Positions 27,407 to 37,465 of a DNA stretch of 64,000 bases are shown piece by piece. Position 1 is the first letter of the stretch, and the number at the start of each line of letters is the position of its first letter. The notes below the pieces were generated by a model. The model was not told where the DNA came from and made no database searches. It worked only from the letters and a program-made list of their open reading frames with translations. The translations under genes were made by a program, and so were the position numbers. The stretch is taken from positions 3,093,001-3,157,000 of the forward strand of contig NZ_CP092282.1 in the NCBI RefSeq assembly GCF_024972775.1, written 5' to 3'. Source of the DNA: Dehalobacter sp. DCM (GTDB lineage: Bacteria; Bacillota; Desulfitobacteriia; Desulfitobacteriales; Syntrophobotulaceae).

Positions 27407-28015
27407 TTATTTGATGCCCCTGCTACCCGGCTTTTCACATGGTATTCCTTGTTGACAAAGCGTACAATTTTCCGGTTCAAAGGCTTCAATATTCAACTGG
27501 ATCAAGCTATGCAGTTCTATCCCGTCAAAATCTGCTTTGCCGCCGCTGCGGTCAACCAAAACGCCGACACCCACCGGCACAGCACCCGCTTCCTTAACAA
27601 TTTCAATGACTTCTTTCACCGACCCGCCGGTTGTGATCACATCTTCAACGACCAGAACCTTTTCACCGGGCTCGAGTTTAAATCCTCGGCGCAAAGCCAT
27701 GACGCCATCTTGTCTTTCGGTAAAGATTGATTTGACACCGAGGGATCTGCCAACTTCATGGGCGACAATGATTCCGCCCATTGCCGGTCCGATGACTGTC
27801 TCGATCTCCATTCCCGTGAATTTATCCGCGAGCTCTTTACCCAGTACAGCCGCTTTTCTCGGATACTGTAAAACCTGGGCGCACTGCATATATTGCGCAC
27901 TATGTTTGCCGGATGTCAATTTAAAATGGCCATTCAGTAAAGCACCTGTTTCTATAAAAATGCCTAATATCTCTTCATTACTTAGTTTTTGATTATTAGA
28001 ACAGCAGTTCGTCAC
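27407..28015 (-). CDS. pyrE: Orotate phosphoribosyltransferase
   Basis: Adds phosphoribose to orotate to form OMP. 202 aa: FIETGALLNGHFKLTSGKHS, the PRPP-binding loop LVVEDVITTGGSVKEV, and a Cys-containing C-terminus (CTLCQQGIPC). The cysteine pairs at both ends (NCCSNN and CTLCQQGIPC) are extra to the core fold. GTG start after GGGTGG. Separated from pyrF by an ABC transporter and an EamA permease, and no PyrR attenuator is seen upstream. Confidence 0.95.
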   Translation of the reverse strand: MTNCCSNNQKLSNEEILGIFIETGALLNGHFKLTSGKHSAQYMQCAQVLQYPRKAAVLGKELADKFTGMEIETVIGPAMGGIIVAHEVGRSLGVKSIFTERQDGVMALRRGFKLEPGEKVLVVEDVITTGGSVKEVIEIVKEAGAVPVGVGVLVDRSGGKADFDGIELHSLIQLNIEAFEPENCTLCQQGIPCEKPGSRGIK

Positions 28016-28096
28016 AATAAGTCCACCCTTCTTATCATTTTGCTTTGTATTTTACCATCTTCATCTCTAAAAATAAAATACTTTATGACCTTTAGT

Positions 28097-28999
28097 CTAG
28101 CCATGGCTATCTTTCAATGACGTGTCTTTTATTCTGATCTGGGATAAAAGCATGCCGGCGAACATCAGAACACACCCTAAAAGCTCAACGCTGCCCAGTC
28201 GTTCATTCAGAATAAAGTATCCGCCAATACCGGCAAATAAGGTCTCCATGCTCAAAACAATAGCGGCTTGAGATGGTTTCGCATATTTCTGCCCCACGAT
28301 CTGAAGCGTGTAGGCAACACCCACTGAACAGATTCCGCCATAGAGAATCGGAACCGCTGTCAAGGTGATGCCCTGCCAGGTAATGGTTTCAAAGATCACG
28401 GCCGCTGCCATACACAGTACAGAACAAACAATAAACTGATAAAAAGCCAGCCGAAGCGCATCGATCCGTTTGACATAAGCGTCAATGATCAAAATATGCG
28501 CGGTCCAAAACAAAGAGCCACATAACTCGAACAAATCGCCGCGCTCTATCTCAAAACCTGTTTTGACGCTCAAGAAATACAACCCGACAACGGCCATGAC
28601 CGTTCCCAGGACAGCCGTTTTCGCTAAACGCTGTTTGAACAATACATATCCCACGATGGGTACAAAGACCATGTATAACCCCGTGACAAAAGCCGCTTTT
28701 CCCGCTTCCGTATAAATCAATCCGATTTGCTGCAGGGAAGCCGCGCAAAAGAGAACAAGACCGACAATCAAACCCGGCTTTAATGCCGCTTTCCATATGT
28801 GTGGAACCTGATCCATTTTGCCTTGTTTTCTATCGAAGTACACCATTAAGGGAAGCAGAGAAAGAGCGCCCAATGCAAAACGGACGCCGTTAAAGGTAAA
28901 TGGCCCGATATGTTCCATGCCCACGCGCTGAGCAACAAAAGCCAGCCCCCAAATCAAAGCGGCCAGCAAAAGAAGGACATTCGATTTTTGCGAACTCAT
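28097..28999 (-). CDS. EamA-family (DMT superfamily) transporter
   Basis: A 300 aa membrane protein with about ten helices and two EamA repeats (LLLAALIWGLAFVAQRVG at the start; SLFWTAHILIIDAYV beginning the second half). These carry metabolites outward or inward; the substrate cannot be read. ATG at 28999 after GAAGGAGTATACA. It lies between the amino-acid ABC transporter and pyrE, 81 bp upstream of pyrE, and may be co-transcribed with it. Confidence 0.9.
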   Translation of the reverse strand: MSSQKSNVLLLLAALIWGLAFVAQRVGMEHIGPFTFNGVRFALGALSLLPLMVYFDRKQGKMDQVPHIWKAALKPGLIVGLVLFCAASLQQIGLIYTEAGKAAFVTGLYMVFVPIVGYVLFKQRLAKTAVLGTVMAVVGLYFLSVKTGFEIERGDLFELCGSLFWTAHILIIDAYVKRIDALRLAFYQFIVCSVLCMAAAVIFETITWQGITLTAVPILYGGICSVGVAYTLQIVGQKYAKPSQAAIVLSMETLFAGIGGYFILNERLGSVELLGCVLMFAGMLLSQIRIKDTSLKDSHG

Positions 29000-29089
29000 T
29001 GTATACTCCTTCAGAAACAAACTCTTTAAAAATTAGACACTCTAAGGAATAACGCTTATATAAATGTTGAATTAGTTGGAATAGTTAGA

Positions 29090-29809
29090 TTAGAGTATTT
29101 TCGAAAGGAAAGCTTTTGTGCGCTCCTCTTTGGCTTCCGCAAAAAATGTCTTGGGATCGCCTTGTTCGATAATCCGACCTTCGTCCATGAAAATAACTCT
29201 GTCCCCAACCTCACGGGCAAAACCCATTTCATGGGTCACAACAACCATGGTCATTCCCTCATGGGCCAAGTTTTTCATCACATCGAGCACTTCATTGATC
29301 ATTTCCGGATCCAGTGCCGACGTTGGCTCATCAAACAGCATGACTTTGGGACGCATGGCTAAAGCGCGCGCAATGGCCACCCGCTGCTGTTGTCCGCCGG
29401 AAAGCTGCTCCGGATAAGCATTCGCCTTATCGGATAAGCCGACCTTTTCCAATAGCACTATCGCCGTTTTTTCTGCCTCTTTAGCAGAAACTTTGCGGAC
29501 CTGCATCGGTGCCAGGGTAATGTTTTTGAGTACAGACATATGCGGAAAAAGGTTAAAACGTTGAAAGACCATCCCGACTTCGGTACGGACGGTATTAATA
29601 TTAGCACTGTTGCTTAAAGGGATCCCATCAACAACAATCGCTCCATCAGAGGGTTCTTCCAAGTAGTTGATACAGCGAAGTAGCGTGCTCTTACCGGAAC
29701 CGCTCGGCCCGATAACGACAACAACTTCTTTTTCTTTGACATGGAGATCGACACCTTTAAGCACGTGGAGTTTTCCAAATTTTTTATGCAAATTCGTGAT
29801 CGTGATCAT
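29090..29809 (-). CDS. Polar amino-acid ABC transporter ATP-binding protein
   Basis: GlnQ-like ATPase, 239 aa: Walker [15 protein letters not shown], signature [15 protein letters not shown], Walker [15 protein letters not shown], switch His in [10 protein letters not shown]. The start codon overlaps the permease stop by 4 bp, so translation is coupled. The ATPase is intact although the permease frame upstream carries a stop codon. Confidence 0.95.
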   Translation of the reverse strand: MITITNLHKKFGKLHVLKGVDLHVKEKEVVVVIGPSGSGKSTLLRCINYLEEPSDGAIVVDGIPLSNSANINTVRTEVGMVFQRFNLFPHMSVLKNITLAPMQVRKVSAKEAEKTAIVLLEKVGLSDKANAYPEQLSGGQQQRVAIARALAMRPKVMLFDEPTSALDPEMINEVLDVMKNLAHEGMTMVVVTHEMGFAREVGDRVIFMDEGRIIEQGDPKTFFAEAKEERTKAFLSKIL

Positions 29810-30462
29810 TCGATGTTATACCTCCGCTCCAAATAGCCGACCAGACGGGAGATCACAAAGGTCATTACCAGGTATAGAAATGCTACCGTCAGCCAGATTT
29901 CAAAGCTGCCATACGTCGTAGCGATGATCAGTTGACCTCGGCGCGTCAGTTCTTCAAAGCCAATGACCGACACCAGCGATGTATCCTTAAGCATAGCGAT
30001 AAATTCATTCCCTAACGGCGGAATGATCCGTTTAAAAGCCTGGGGAAGAATAATAAACCGCATGGTTTGAGCCCAAGACATTCCTAATGACCGTCCAGCC
30101 TCGGTCTGGCCTTTATCTATCGATTAGATCCCGGCGCGGAAAATCTCGGCTATATAAGCACCACTGTTAACGCTGCAGGCTGTGATTGCAGCAATAAACG
30201 GGTCGATACGCTGTCCTGAGAGCATTGGCAAAGCCCAGTATATAATAAAAATTTGTACAAGTAGTGGCGTGCCTCTGAGAACATCAACATATATAGCAGA
30301 CAGAATTTTGATAGGCCAAAATTTTGACAGTCGAGCGATTCCGACAAACATACCGATTATAAGACCAAAGCCGACACTGATAGCCGTAATCTTCAGTGTG
30401 ATACCGGCCCCGGCAACGAGTAACGGGAAAGAACGCACTATAAGTCCAAAATCAAAGTCCAT
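29806..30462 (-). pseudogene. Amino-acid ABC transporter permease interrupted by an in-frame TAA
   Basis: GlnP-like inner-membrane permease, 218 codons plus stop in one frame. The first part (MDFDFGLIVRSFPLLVAGAG to AEIFRAGI) ends at TAA (30126-30124); the same frame resumes with SIDKGQTEAGRSLGMSWAQT, the EAA loop, and continues to YLERRYNIE. The family normally has Gln at this place (AGIQSIDKGQ), so a single CAA-to-TAA change explains it. No frameshift. Either a true nonsense mutation, suppression, or a sequencing error. A downstream ATG at 30081 could re-initiate a 91 aa fragment. Confidence 0.88.
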
Positions 30463-30643
30463 AATTTCACCCTTAATATAGAGTACCCTGTGTTATTCCC
30501 TCAGCGAGTTAAGGATCATTAAACAGGCTTACTTAGTCTATCATATATATTCTGATCGATAAAGGTATAAATCACAATCAACAATCCGTCAATCCATCTC
30601 AACAAACTAAAACTGCACACAATTATTCAGCTTAAACAAGGAT

Positions 30644-30672
30644 ATGAGGGTACGGCCTCTGTCGCACCCTCA
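30644..30672 (-). other. Intercistronic hairpin between binding-protein and permease genes
   Basis: ATGAGGGT / ACCCTCAT with an inner CG pair, 15 bp after the stop of the binding-protein gene. The T-run is weak. Such hairpins often keep more transcript for the binding protein than for the membrane parts. Confidence 0.5.
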
Positions 30673-30686
30673 TTTAGAAGACAATC

Positions 30687-31451
30687 TTACTTTTGTGCAC
30701 CAAACCACTTGGTATAGATTTCGTCATATTTACCATTTTCTCTCAATTTAGCCAAAGCTTGATCAACTTTTTCTGCCAATTCGGTGTTCTTCTTCGCACT
30801 AGCGATTCCGTAAGACTCAGCGGTCAAAGGCTCACCAACCTGTTTCGCATCTTTTCCGCCTGCTTGGGTGATGTAATAATCGTTAACCGGTTTATCGTTG
30901 ATAACAGCGTCAACTCCGCCGGCTTTCAGTTCAAGGAAAGCATCCGGTGCTGTATTGAATTCGCGAATGGTGGCTCCCTCAACTTTTTTGGCCTCCATGG
31001 CACCGGTTGTTCCGATTTGAACAGCAATCGTTTTTCCTTTGAGATCATCAAAGCTGGTGATTGTCGTATTATCGGAACGAACAACAATGGTCAGACCTGA
31101 CTGATAATACGGTTTGGAGAAATTAACCTTGAGAGCGCGTTCATCCGTGATTGTCATAGCTGAGATAACGAGATCAATGGTACCAGCTTCCAATCCGGGG
31201 ATCAAACCATCAAAAGGCATACCCTGCACCTTGACTTCATAACCCATTTCGTCGCCAATTGCTTTGATCAGGTCCATATCAAAACCGACATATTCTTTGG
31301 TTTTTTCATCCTGATATTCAAAAGGAGCAAACGCGGTGTCCGAGCCAACATTCAAGACTTTCTTTTCCGTAGTTTTACTGCCACAACCAAATAAACCGAG
31401 TGATAATACGAGAAGGCCAATAAGCATAGTAGTAATTAACTTTTTCGACAT
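30687..31451 (-). CDS. Amino-acid ABC transporter substrate-binding lipoprotein
   Basis: Family 3 solute-binding protein, 254 aa. Signal peptide and lipobox MSKKLITTMLIGLLVLSLGL then FGCGS, with the Cys as lipidation site. Mature part has NVGSDTAFAPFEYQDEKTKE, VGFDMDLIKAIGDEMGY and a C-terminal KWFGAQK. It captures a polar amino acid and feeds the permease/ATPase encoded downstream. ATG at 31451 after GGGAGGTTTCTGC; an upstream in-frame start at 31514 has no signal. Confidence 0.93.
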   Translation of the reverse strand: MSKKLITTMLIGLLVLSLGLFGCGSKTTEKKVLNVGSDTAFAPFEYQDEKTKEYVGFDMDLIKAIGDEMGYEVKVQGMPFDGLIPGLEAGTIDLVISAMTITDERALKVNFSKPYYQSGLTIVVRSDNTTITSFDDLKGKTIAVQIGTTGAMEAKKVEGATIREFNTAPDAFLELKAGGVDAVINDKPVNDYYITQAGGKDAKQVGEPLTAESYGIASAKKNTELAEKVDQALAKLRENGKYDEIYTKWFGAQK

Positions 31452-31563
31452 CAGCAGAAACCTCCCATAACATATTCTGTTCTTAATTTTACACACGGAA
31501 GGTTCATGTAACAAGTATTTAAAAAAAAAATAAATTGTTTTTAATGAATATTATAACAAAAAA

Positions 31564-31593
31564 AATATTAATATATGGAAATATATTAATATT
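31564..31593. promoter_or_regulatory. AT-rich inverted repeat in the ABC transporter promoter region
   Basis: Perfect 13-bp arms AATATTAATATAT / ATATATTAATATT with a GGAA centre. It lies just upstream of a TATAAT (minus strand, near 31550) that would serve the binding-protein gene, so it is a likely operator or upstream element. Regulator unknown. Confidence 0.5.
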
Positions 31594-31678
31594 ATGTAAA
31601 TATATTCAAAAATAAGTTATTATCGTCGTTGATCAGTTCCCTTTATGAAAACAAATTATTTTGGCATTGATGGCATCA

Positions 31679-32401
31679 TCACCGCCACAAATTTTCCAGG
31701 GCTTTTCTTGGGTCATCGTTTAGGGTGATTGGTCTTCCCACGACAAGATAGGAACTTCCGGCTTCCAAGGCCATCTGCGGTGTTAAAATCCGTACTTGAT
31801 CATTCTTCTCACTCCAGGAGGGACGAATTCCCGGTGTTACGAGCAGAAATTCTTTCCCGCATGCCTGGCGAAGCGCTTTAGCCTCCTGGGCCGACGCCAC
31901 AACACCGTCCAAGCCTGCGTTTTGAGCCAGTTTGGCTAATTTAAGAACCTGTTCCTCCGCACTACCCTGAACCCCGATTGCGCTCAGCTCATCGCCGCTC
32001 ATACTGGTTAACACCGTGACCCCAATAATCCGTTTGTCAGCCTTATGACACACTTCAGCAGCGCGAGCCATCATTTCATACCCTCCGCTGCAATGGACAT
32101 TGATCATATCCACCCCCGATGCCGTCAGAACCTTCAGTGTTTTTTCCACAGTGGTCGGTATATCGTGGAGTTTCATATCCAAAAAAATATTGAATCCCAT
32201 TTCCTTAAACTTGTTAATCAAGCTTAGTCCCGAGAGCGCATAGAGTTCCAGCCCGACTTTAAGCCAACACCCGCTTTTTTCTAACTGTTCAGCCAATTCC
32301 AGCGCCTTCTCCGTCGTATTGATATCCAAGGCAACCATGACTTTTTCATTCAAGGCTTGCAGGTTTTCTCTGCTATGTATTGGTTTTTCTATTGAATTCA
32401 T
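31679..32401 (-). CDS. pyrF: Orotidine 5'-phosphate decarboxylase
   Basis: Last step to UMP. 240 aa TIM barrel: KVMVALDINTTEKALELAEQ, catalytic IFLDMKLHDIPTTVEK, and VTPGIRPSWSEKNDQVRI with the phosphate-binding YLVVGRPIT. ATG after GAAGGGGAAC, 15 bp after pyrD. Last member of the continuous pyr run. Confidence 0.96.
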   Translation of the reverse strand: MNSIEKPIHSRENLQALNEKVMVALDINTTEKALELAEQLEKSGCWLKVGLELYALSGLSLINKFKEMGFNIFLDMKLHDIPTTVEKTLKVLTASGVDMINVHCSGGYEMMARAAEVCHKADKRIIGVTVLTSMSGDELSAIGVQGSAEEQVLKLAKLAQNAGLDGVVASAQEAKALRQACGKEFLLVTPGIRPSWSEKNDQVRILTPQMALEAGSSYLVVGRPITLNDDPRKALENLWR

Positions 32402-32416
32402 TTTTTTGTTCCCCTT

Positions 32417-33337
32417 CTAGTTTCTGTGAGCTAATCCGATGATTTCGCCGATTGAATGATACCCTTTTGCTGAACAATAATTTTTTATCCCATTCACTAT
32501 CGTGATCGGTGCCGTCGGATCATTGAAATTCGCTGTGCCAATGCTGACTGCGCTCGCTCCTGCCAACATAAACTCAATGGCATCCTCCCAAGTGGATATC
32601 CCACCCATACCAATGATCGGCAGTTTGACGGCTTGGTATACCTGATAGACCATTCTGACGGCAATAGGACGGACAGCCGGGCCGGATAGACCGCCCATGG
32701 TATTGGCGAGTACCGGTTTCTGCGTCGCGATATCGATAACCATACCCAACAGTGTATTGATCAGGGATACACAATCCGCACCGCCGTTTTCCACGGCTTT
32801 GGCCATTTCCGTGATATCGGTCACATTGGGTGATAATTTGGCAATAACCGGCAAATCGGTTTCTCTCCGAACGACGGCAATAGCCTCCTCCGCACTCTTC
32901 GGATTGGTGCCAAAAGCCATACCGCCGTGTTTGATATTCGGGCAGGAAATATTGACTTCCAACGCCGCGATGCCACAGCCCAATTGAAAAGAAGAGGCCA
33001 TAAGCGCATAGTCTTCCAAGGAAAAACCGGAAATATTCAGAATAAGTGCGGTATCCAGGGATCGGATCTCCGGAAGATAGTCCTTCAAAAAGACGTCAAG
33101 CCCAGGATTCTCTAACCCGACTGAATTTAAAAGGCCCGATGGTGTCTCGGCCAATCTCGGCACCGGATTACCTAATCTGGGTAAGGGTGTAGTCCCTTTC
33201 AGTGTGATTGCCCCCAATTCCGTAGGCGGGCAATACGCTGTATAGGCTTGCCCAAAACCATAAGTCCCCGAGGCTGTTATGACCGGATTCCGGAGTTTTA
33301 AACCCGCCAGGTCCGTACTGGCATCAAAAGTCTGCAT
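32417..33337 (-). CDS. pyrD: Dihydroorotate dehydrogenase B catalytic subunit
   Basis: Type 1B NAD-linked enzyme, FMN-binding TIM barrel, 306 aa. NPVITASGTYGFGQAY, the NVSCPNIKHGG-type motif (here NISCPNIKHGGMAFG) with the active-site Cys, VIAKLSPNVTDI and GMGGISTWEDAIEFM. Works as a heterotetramer with PyrK. ATG at 33337 after GGGAGGTT; it overlaps pyrK by 14 bp, indicating coupling. Confidence 0.96.
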   Translation of the reverse strand: MQTFDASTDLAGLKLRNPVITASGTYGFGQAYTAYCPPTELGAITLKGTTPLPRLGNPVPRLAETPSGLLNSVGLENPGLDVFLKDYLPEIRSLDTALILNISGFSLEDYALMASSFQLGCGIAALEVNISCPNIKHGGMAFGTNPKSAEEAIAVVRRETDLPVIAKLSPNVTDITEMAKAVENGGADCVSLINTLLGMVIDIATQKPVLANTMGGLSGPAVRPIAVRMVYQVYQAVKLPIIGMGGISTWEDAIEFMLAGASAVSIGTANFNDPTAPITIVNGIKNYCSAKGYHSIGEIIGLAHRN

Positions 33338-34151
33338 TCCAAACAACCTCCCGTCCCTTAAATACGGGGCCATCTGAACAAACTCGTTTCCTGGCCGGCT
33401 GTCCGTCCTCCCCCATCACGGTACACACACAGCCGACACAAGCCCCGACACCGCACGCCATCCGTTCTTCCAGTGACACTTCGATAGGGACATCATGCGC
33501 CAGACATCGATCCGTAACCGCTTTAAGCATGCCGTTCGGGCCACAGGCAGCCGCCTGCAGAAGTCCCTGTTGCCGTAATTCCACGGTATGCTTATGTTCA
33601 AGATATTTATCTAACAACAGCGTAACAAGTCCCTTTTCACCGTAACTGCCGTCCATGGTGGCTATCTCAAAATCCAAACCCATGGTGATGAGGCTGCTAA
33701 GTCCGGCACTCTCTAGAAAACCCCTATTCTCTCCACCCCAGAGCAGCTTCATCCGAATATTCTTCTTTTGTGCCGCCTGGATCAAAGAATAGAGCGGAAA
33801 GATACCAATTCCGCCGGCGATGAGCAACAGTTCACCGTCTTCCGGAACTAAAAATTCCGTGCCTAAAGGACCTAATATACTCAAGTGATCGTTCTCATCA
33901 ACCTGGGAAAGTAATTCTGTTCCTTTCCCTTTGACCCGATAATAAATCGTCAGTTCTTCCTTTTCACTGTCAATACCGGCGATACTTAACGGTCTTCTTA
34001 GCAAAGGATCATTGGTGTTATTCACTTTGATATGAAGAAACTGTCCTGGTCTGGCTTCTTTGGCCGCCTGGCCTTTCAAGACCAGCTTATAGATACCCAG
34101 GGCAGGGTGCCCGACAAATCTGTTTTCGACTACGCGTTCTTTAAGGTACAC
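33324..34151 (-). CDS. pyrK: Dihydroorotate dehydrogenase B electron-transfer subunit
   Basis: Moves electrons from PyrD to NAD through FAD and a [2Fe-2S] cluster. 275 aa: RRPLSIAGID and IAGGIGIFPLYSLIQAA (flavin and nucleotide binding), cluster ligands in MACGVGACVGCVCTV with a fourth Cys in RKRVCSDGPVF. GTG start. Located between carB and pyrD. Confidence 0.95.
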   Translation of the reverse strand: MYLKERVVENRFVGHPALGIYKLVLKGQAAKEARPGQFLHIKVNNTNDPLLRRPLSIAGIDSEKEELTIYYRVKGKGTELLSQVDENDHLSILGPLGTEFLVPEDGELLLIAGGIGIFPLYSLIQAAQKKNIRMKLLWGGENRGFLESAGLSSLITMGLDFEIATMDGSYGEKGLVTLLLDKYLEHKHTVELRQQGLLQAAACGPNGMLKAVTDRCLAHDVPIEVSLEERMACGVGACVGCVCTVMGEDGQPARKRVCSDGPVFKGREVVWNADF

Positions 34152-34228
34152 GATTCATTCAACTCCCTTTGATCTATCAGAAAGGATCCAGCGTTTTTTT
34201 GTAGGATATCACTAACTTATCAGCTATT

Positions 34229-37200
34229 TTAACTTAAAGCAATAATACTCGGCGAATTCAGCTCGAGAACATGCAGCCAGGCCTCCGCTGTATCCATGCT
34301 GGTGAAACAGGGAATACCGTATTCGACCGCACTGCGCCGTATCGCAAACCCATCGCTTTCCGTCTTGCGTCCGTTTGTCGTCGTATTCAGGACGCATTGA
34401 ACCTGTCCGCGGCGAATAAGCTCGGGAATGTCGGCTGAACCGCTATGCAGCTTGCCCACAGTCGCAACCTTTATGCCGGCGGCTTCGATTGCTTTCGCCG
34501 TACCTTGGGTGGCGATGATTCTGAATCCCAGCTTAACAAAACGCTTAACGAGCGCAATTCCCTCTTGTTTGTCCCTATCCGCCAATGTTGCCAGCAGGGT
34601 ACCATGGACCTTGATCTGCATCCCTGCAGCGATCAGCGCTTTATATAAGGCTTTTTCATAGTTATAGTCAATACCCATGACTTCACCGGTGGATTTCATT
34701 TCCGGGCCGAGGGAAGGCTCAACGCGATGCAGCTTGGAGAAGGAGAAAACCGGGACTTTGACAGCTACTTTATCTCCGATTGGCCAAAGACCGGTGGCGA
34801 TTCCCATGTCTGCCAGCTTTTCGCCAAGGATCACTCGGGTGGCCAGATCCACGATCGGAACTTGGGTGATCTTGCTTAAAAACGGAACGGTACGACTGGA
34901 GCGCGGATTCACTTCCAGGACATAGACTTCATTTTCATAGATGACATACTGAATATTGAGCAGTCCTTTGACCCGCAGGGACCGGGCAATGGATATGGTA
35001 AGCTCTTCGATGACAGAGATAATCGATGACGGCAGTGTCTGCGGCGGATAAACGGCAATGGAGTCGCCAGAATGAATACCTGCCCGTTCTAAGTGTTCCA
35101 TAATTCCTGGGATACACACTGTTTCACCGTCGGAGATAGCGTCGATCTCTACTTCCTTGCCCAGCAGATATTGGTCGATCCAGATGCTCTGACCAGGAAA
35201 ATCCGCCTGTGCTTTTTCAAAAACGCCTTGAAGTTCCTGTGCTTCATAGACAATCTGCATCGCGCGGCCGCCCAGGACATAGGAAGGACGTACAATCAAG
35301 GGGAATCCGATATCCCCGGCGAGTTTCTCCGCTTCGCTAAGTGAGTAAACGCACCCGCCCCGGGGCCGGCGTGCCCCGATTTCCTGAAGAACATCATCGA
35401 AGATGCTTCTTTCTTCAGCTCTATCCGTATCTTCCACGGTCGTACCCAGAATAGTATACCCGCGACCCGCAAGTCCTTTGCATAAGCCAATTGCTGTCTG
35501 CCCGCCAAATTGAACAACAACGCCCTCGGGCTTTTCTTTTTCCAGTACGGCGGTAACATCCTCCATCGTCAACGGTTCAAAATACAGCCGATCGGCGGTA
35601 TCAAAATCGGTGGATACCGTTTCCGGATTGTTGTTAATAATGATGCTCTCAATTCCAGCCTTACGCAAGGATTTTACGGCATGGACCGAGCAGTAGTCAA
35701 ATTCAATACCCTGTCCGATACGAATCGGCCCGGATCCAAGTACGACCACTTTCCGCCTGTTCGTTGGCAGAGCCTCGTCTTCAACATCGTAACTGGAATA
35801 AAAGTAGGGCGTTGTCGCTTCAAATTCCCCGGCGCACGTATCAACCATCTTAAATACCGGCGTTAAATTGTGCTGTGTTCTGAAGGCATACACCACATCT
35901 TCCTGCGTCTGCCAAAGCCGCGCGATCTCTCGGTCGGAAAACCCGATGCGTTTGGCTTTCGTCAATTCATCCATGTTCCAGGGATTGTCTCTGATCACAG
36001 GTACAGCCATGACGATTCCCTGAATTTTTTTCAAAAAGTAGGGGTTCCATTCATTTAAGCGGTTGATTTTCTCCAGGGACCATCCGCGGCGAAAAGCTTC
36101 CGCGATGATAAAGAGAAGCGTATCTTCCGGTTGGTTGCAGCGCTTTTCCAGCTCATAATCCGAAAGAGTTTCCATCTCCTCCAACAAGATACCGAAAGCC
36201 TTTATCTCCAGAGAGCGCACTGCTTTTAACAGGGCGGTTTCCAGATTCCGGCCCAGGCTCATGACTTCGCCGGTGGCTTTCATCTGGGTCCCTATGCGGC
36301 GGTCCGCATCGGAGAATTTATCAAACGGCCAGCGCGGGATTTTGACGACCACGTAGTCGAGTGCCGGTTCAAAGCAAGCGGATGTTTTTCCCGTGACCGC
36401 GTTGGTCAATTCCGCTAACGTATAGCCGACGGCTATTTTGGCGGCGACTTTAGCGATGGGGTACCCGGTTGCTTTGGATGCCAGGGCACTCGACCGGCTC
36501 AAACGCGGATTTACCTCGATAACGCAATATTCCAAGCGTTCCGGATGCAGGGCGTACTGAACGTTGCAGCCGCCTTCAATACCTAAAGCAGCCACTATTT
36601 TCAAAGCAGAACTTCTCAGGGTTTGGACTTCTTTATCCGTCAGGGTCTGGCAGGGTGCGACAACAATACTATCGCCGGTATGCACCCCAACCGGGTCCAT
36701 ATTCTCCATATGGCAGACCGTGATACTATTACCGCAGCTGTCCCTTAAAACTTCGTACTCGATTTCCTTCCAGCCGGCAACGCTTTTCTCCACCAGGATC
36801 TGTCCAATCATACTGGCTTTTATTCCACTGGCTGCAAAGGTCTCCAAACTCTGAGGATCTCTGGCTATTCCGCCGCCGGTACCCCCTAACGTGAAGGCTG
36901 GACGAACGATAACAGGGTAACCGATTTCTTTCGCAAATGTCAGTGCTTCCCCCACATCAGAAACAATGATACTGGCGGGAATCGGCTCATTGATTTCCTG
37001 CATCAAATTGCGAAACAGTTCTCTGTCTTCCGCTTGGCTGATACTATCCAATGAAGTACCCAAGAGAGTAACGCCGCAGCGTTCCAATATCCCGGCTTTT
37101 GCCAACTGGAAAGCGAGATTTAAGCCGGTTTGCCCGCCCATCGTCGGGAGCAGCCCATCCGGACGCTCGACTTCAATTATTTTCTCTAAGAACTCTATCG

Positions 37201-37405
37201 TTAACGGTTCAATATAGACTTTATCAGCGATTTCTTTGTCTGTCATAATGGTAGCGGGATTGGAGTTGACCAATACGGTTTCAATCCCTTCTTCCCGCAA
37301 GGCTCGGCAAGCTTGAGTTCCCGCGTAATCAAACTCGGCGGCCTGTCCGATGACAATGGGTCCCGATCCGATTACCATGACTTTTTGCCAGTTTTTTTTC
37401 GGCAT
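34229..37405 (-). CDS. carB: Carbamoyl phosphate synthase large subunit
   Basis: 1058 aa with duplicated ATP-grasp halves ([20 protein letters not shown] and [20 protein letters not shown] each start a half), [13 protein letters not shown] and [13 protein letters not shown] as ATP loops, and a C-terminal MGS-like regulatory domain ([20 protein letters not shown]). Works with CarA to make carbamoyl phosphate. ATG after AGGAGGGACAAC, 60 bp after carA. Confidence 0.98.
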   Translation of the reverse strand: MPKKNWQKVMVIGSGPIVIGQAAEFDYAGTQACRALREEGIETVLVNSNPATIMTDKEIADKVYIEPLTIEFLEKIIEVERPDGLLPTMGGQTGLNLAFQLAKAGILERCGVTLLGTSLDSISQAEDRELFRNLMQEINEPIPASIIVSDVGEALTFAKEIGYPVIVRPAFTLGGTGGGIARDPQSLETFAASGIKASMIGQILVEKSVAGWKEIEYEVLRDSCGNSITVCHMENMDPVGVHTGDSIVVAPCQTLTDKEVQTLRSSALKIVAALGIEGGCNVQYALHPERLEYCVIEVNPRLSRSSALASKATGYPIAKVAAKIAVGYTLAELTNAVTGKTSACFEPALDYVVVKIPRWPFDKFSDADRRIGTQMKATGEVMSLGRNLETALLKAVRSLEIKAFGILLEEMETLSDYELEKRCNQPEDTLLFIIAEAFRRGWSLEKINRLNEWNPYFLKKIQGIVMAVPVIRDNPWNMDELTKAKRIGFSDREIARLWQTQEDVVYAFRTQHNLTPVFKMVDTCAGEFEATTPYFYSSYDVEDEALPTNRRKVVVLGSGPIRIGQGIEFDYCSVHAVKSLRKAGIESIIINNNPETVSTDFDTADRLYFEPLTMEDVTAVLEKEKPEGVVVQFGGQTAIGLCKGLAGRGYTILGTTVEDTDRAEERSIFDDVLQEIGARRPRGGCVYSLSEAEKLAGDIGFPLIVRPSYVLGGRAMQIVYEAQELQGVFEKAQADFPGQSIWIDQYLLGKEVEIDAISDGETVCIPGIMEHLERAGIHSGDSIAVYPPQTLPSSIISVIEELTISIARSLRVKGLLNIQYVIYENEVYVLEVNPRSSRTVPFLSKITQVPIVDLATRVILGEKLADMGIATGLWPIGDKVAVKVPVFSFSKLHRVEPSLGPEMKSTGEVMGIDYNYEKALYKALIAAGMQIKVHGTLLATLADRDKQEGIALVKRFVKLGFRIIATQGTAKAIEAAGIKVATVGKLHSGSADIPELIRRGQVQCVLNTTTNGRKTESDGFAIRRSAVEYGIPCFTSMDTAEAWLHVLELNSPSIIALS

Positions 37406-37465
37406 GTTGTCCCTCCTAATTTATTTCAAACCCAATGGCACTGGGCACCATTATCTCTCTCCTGT

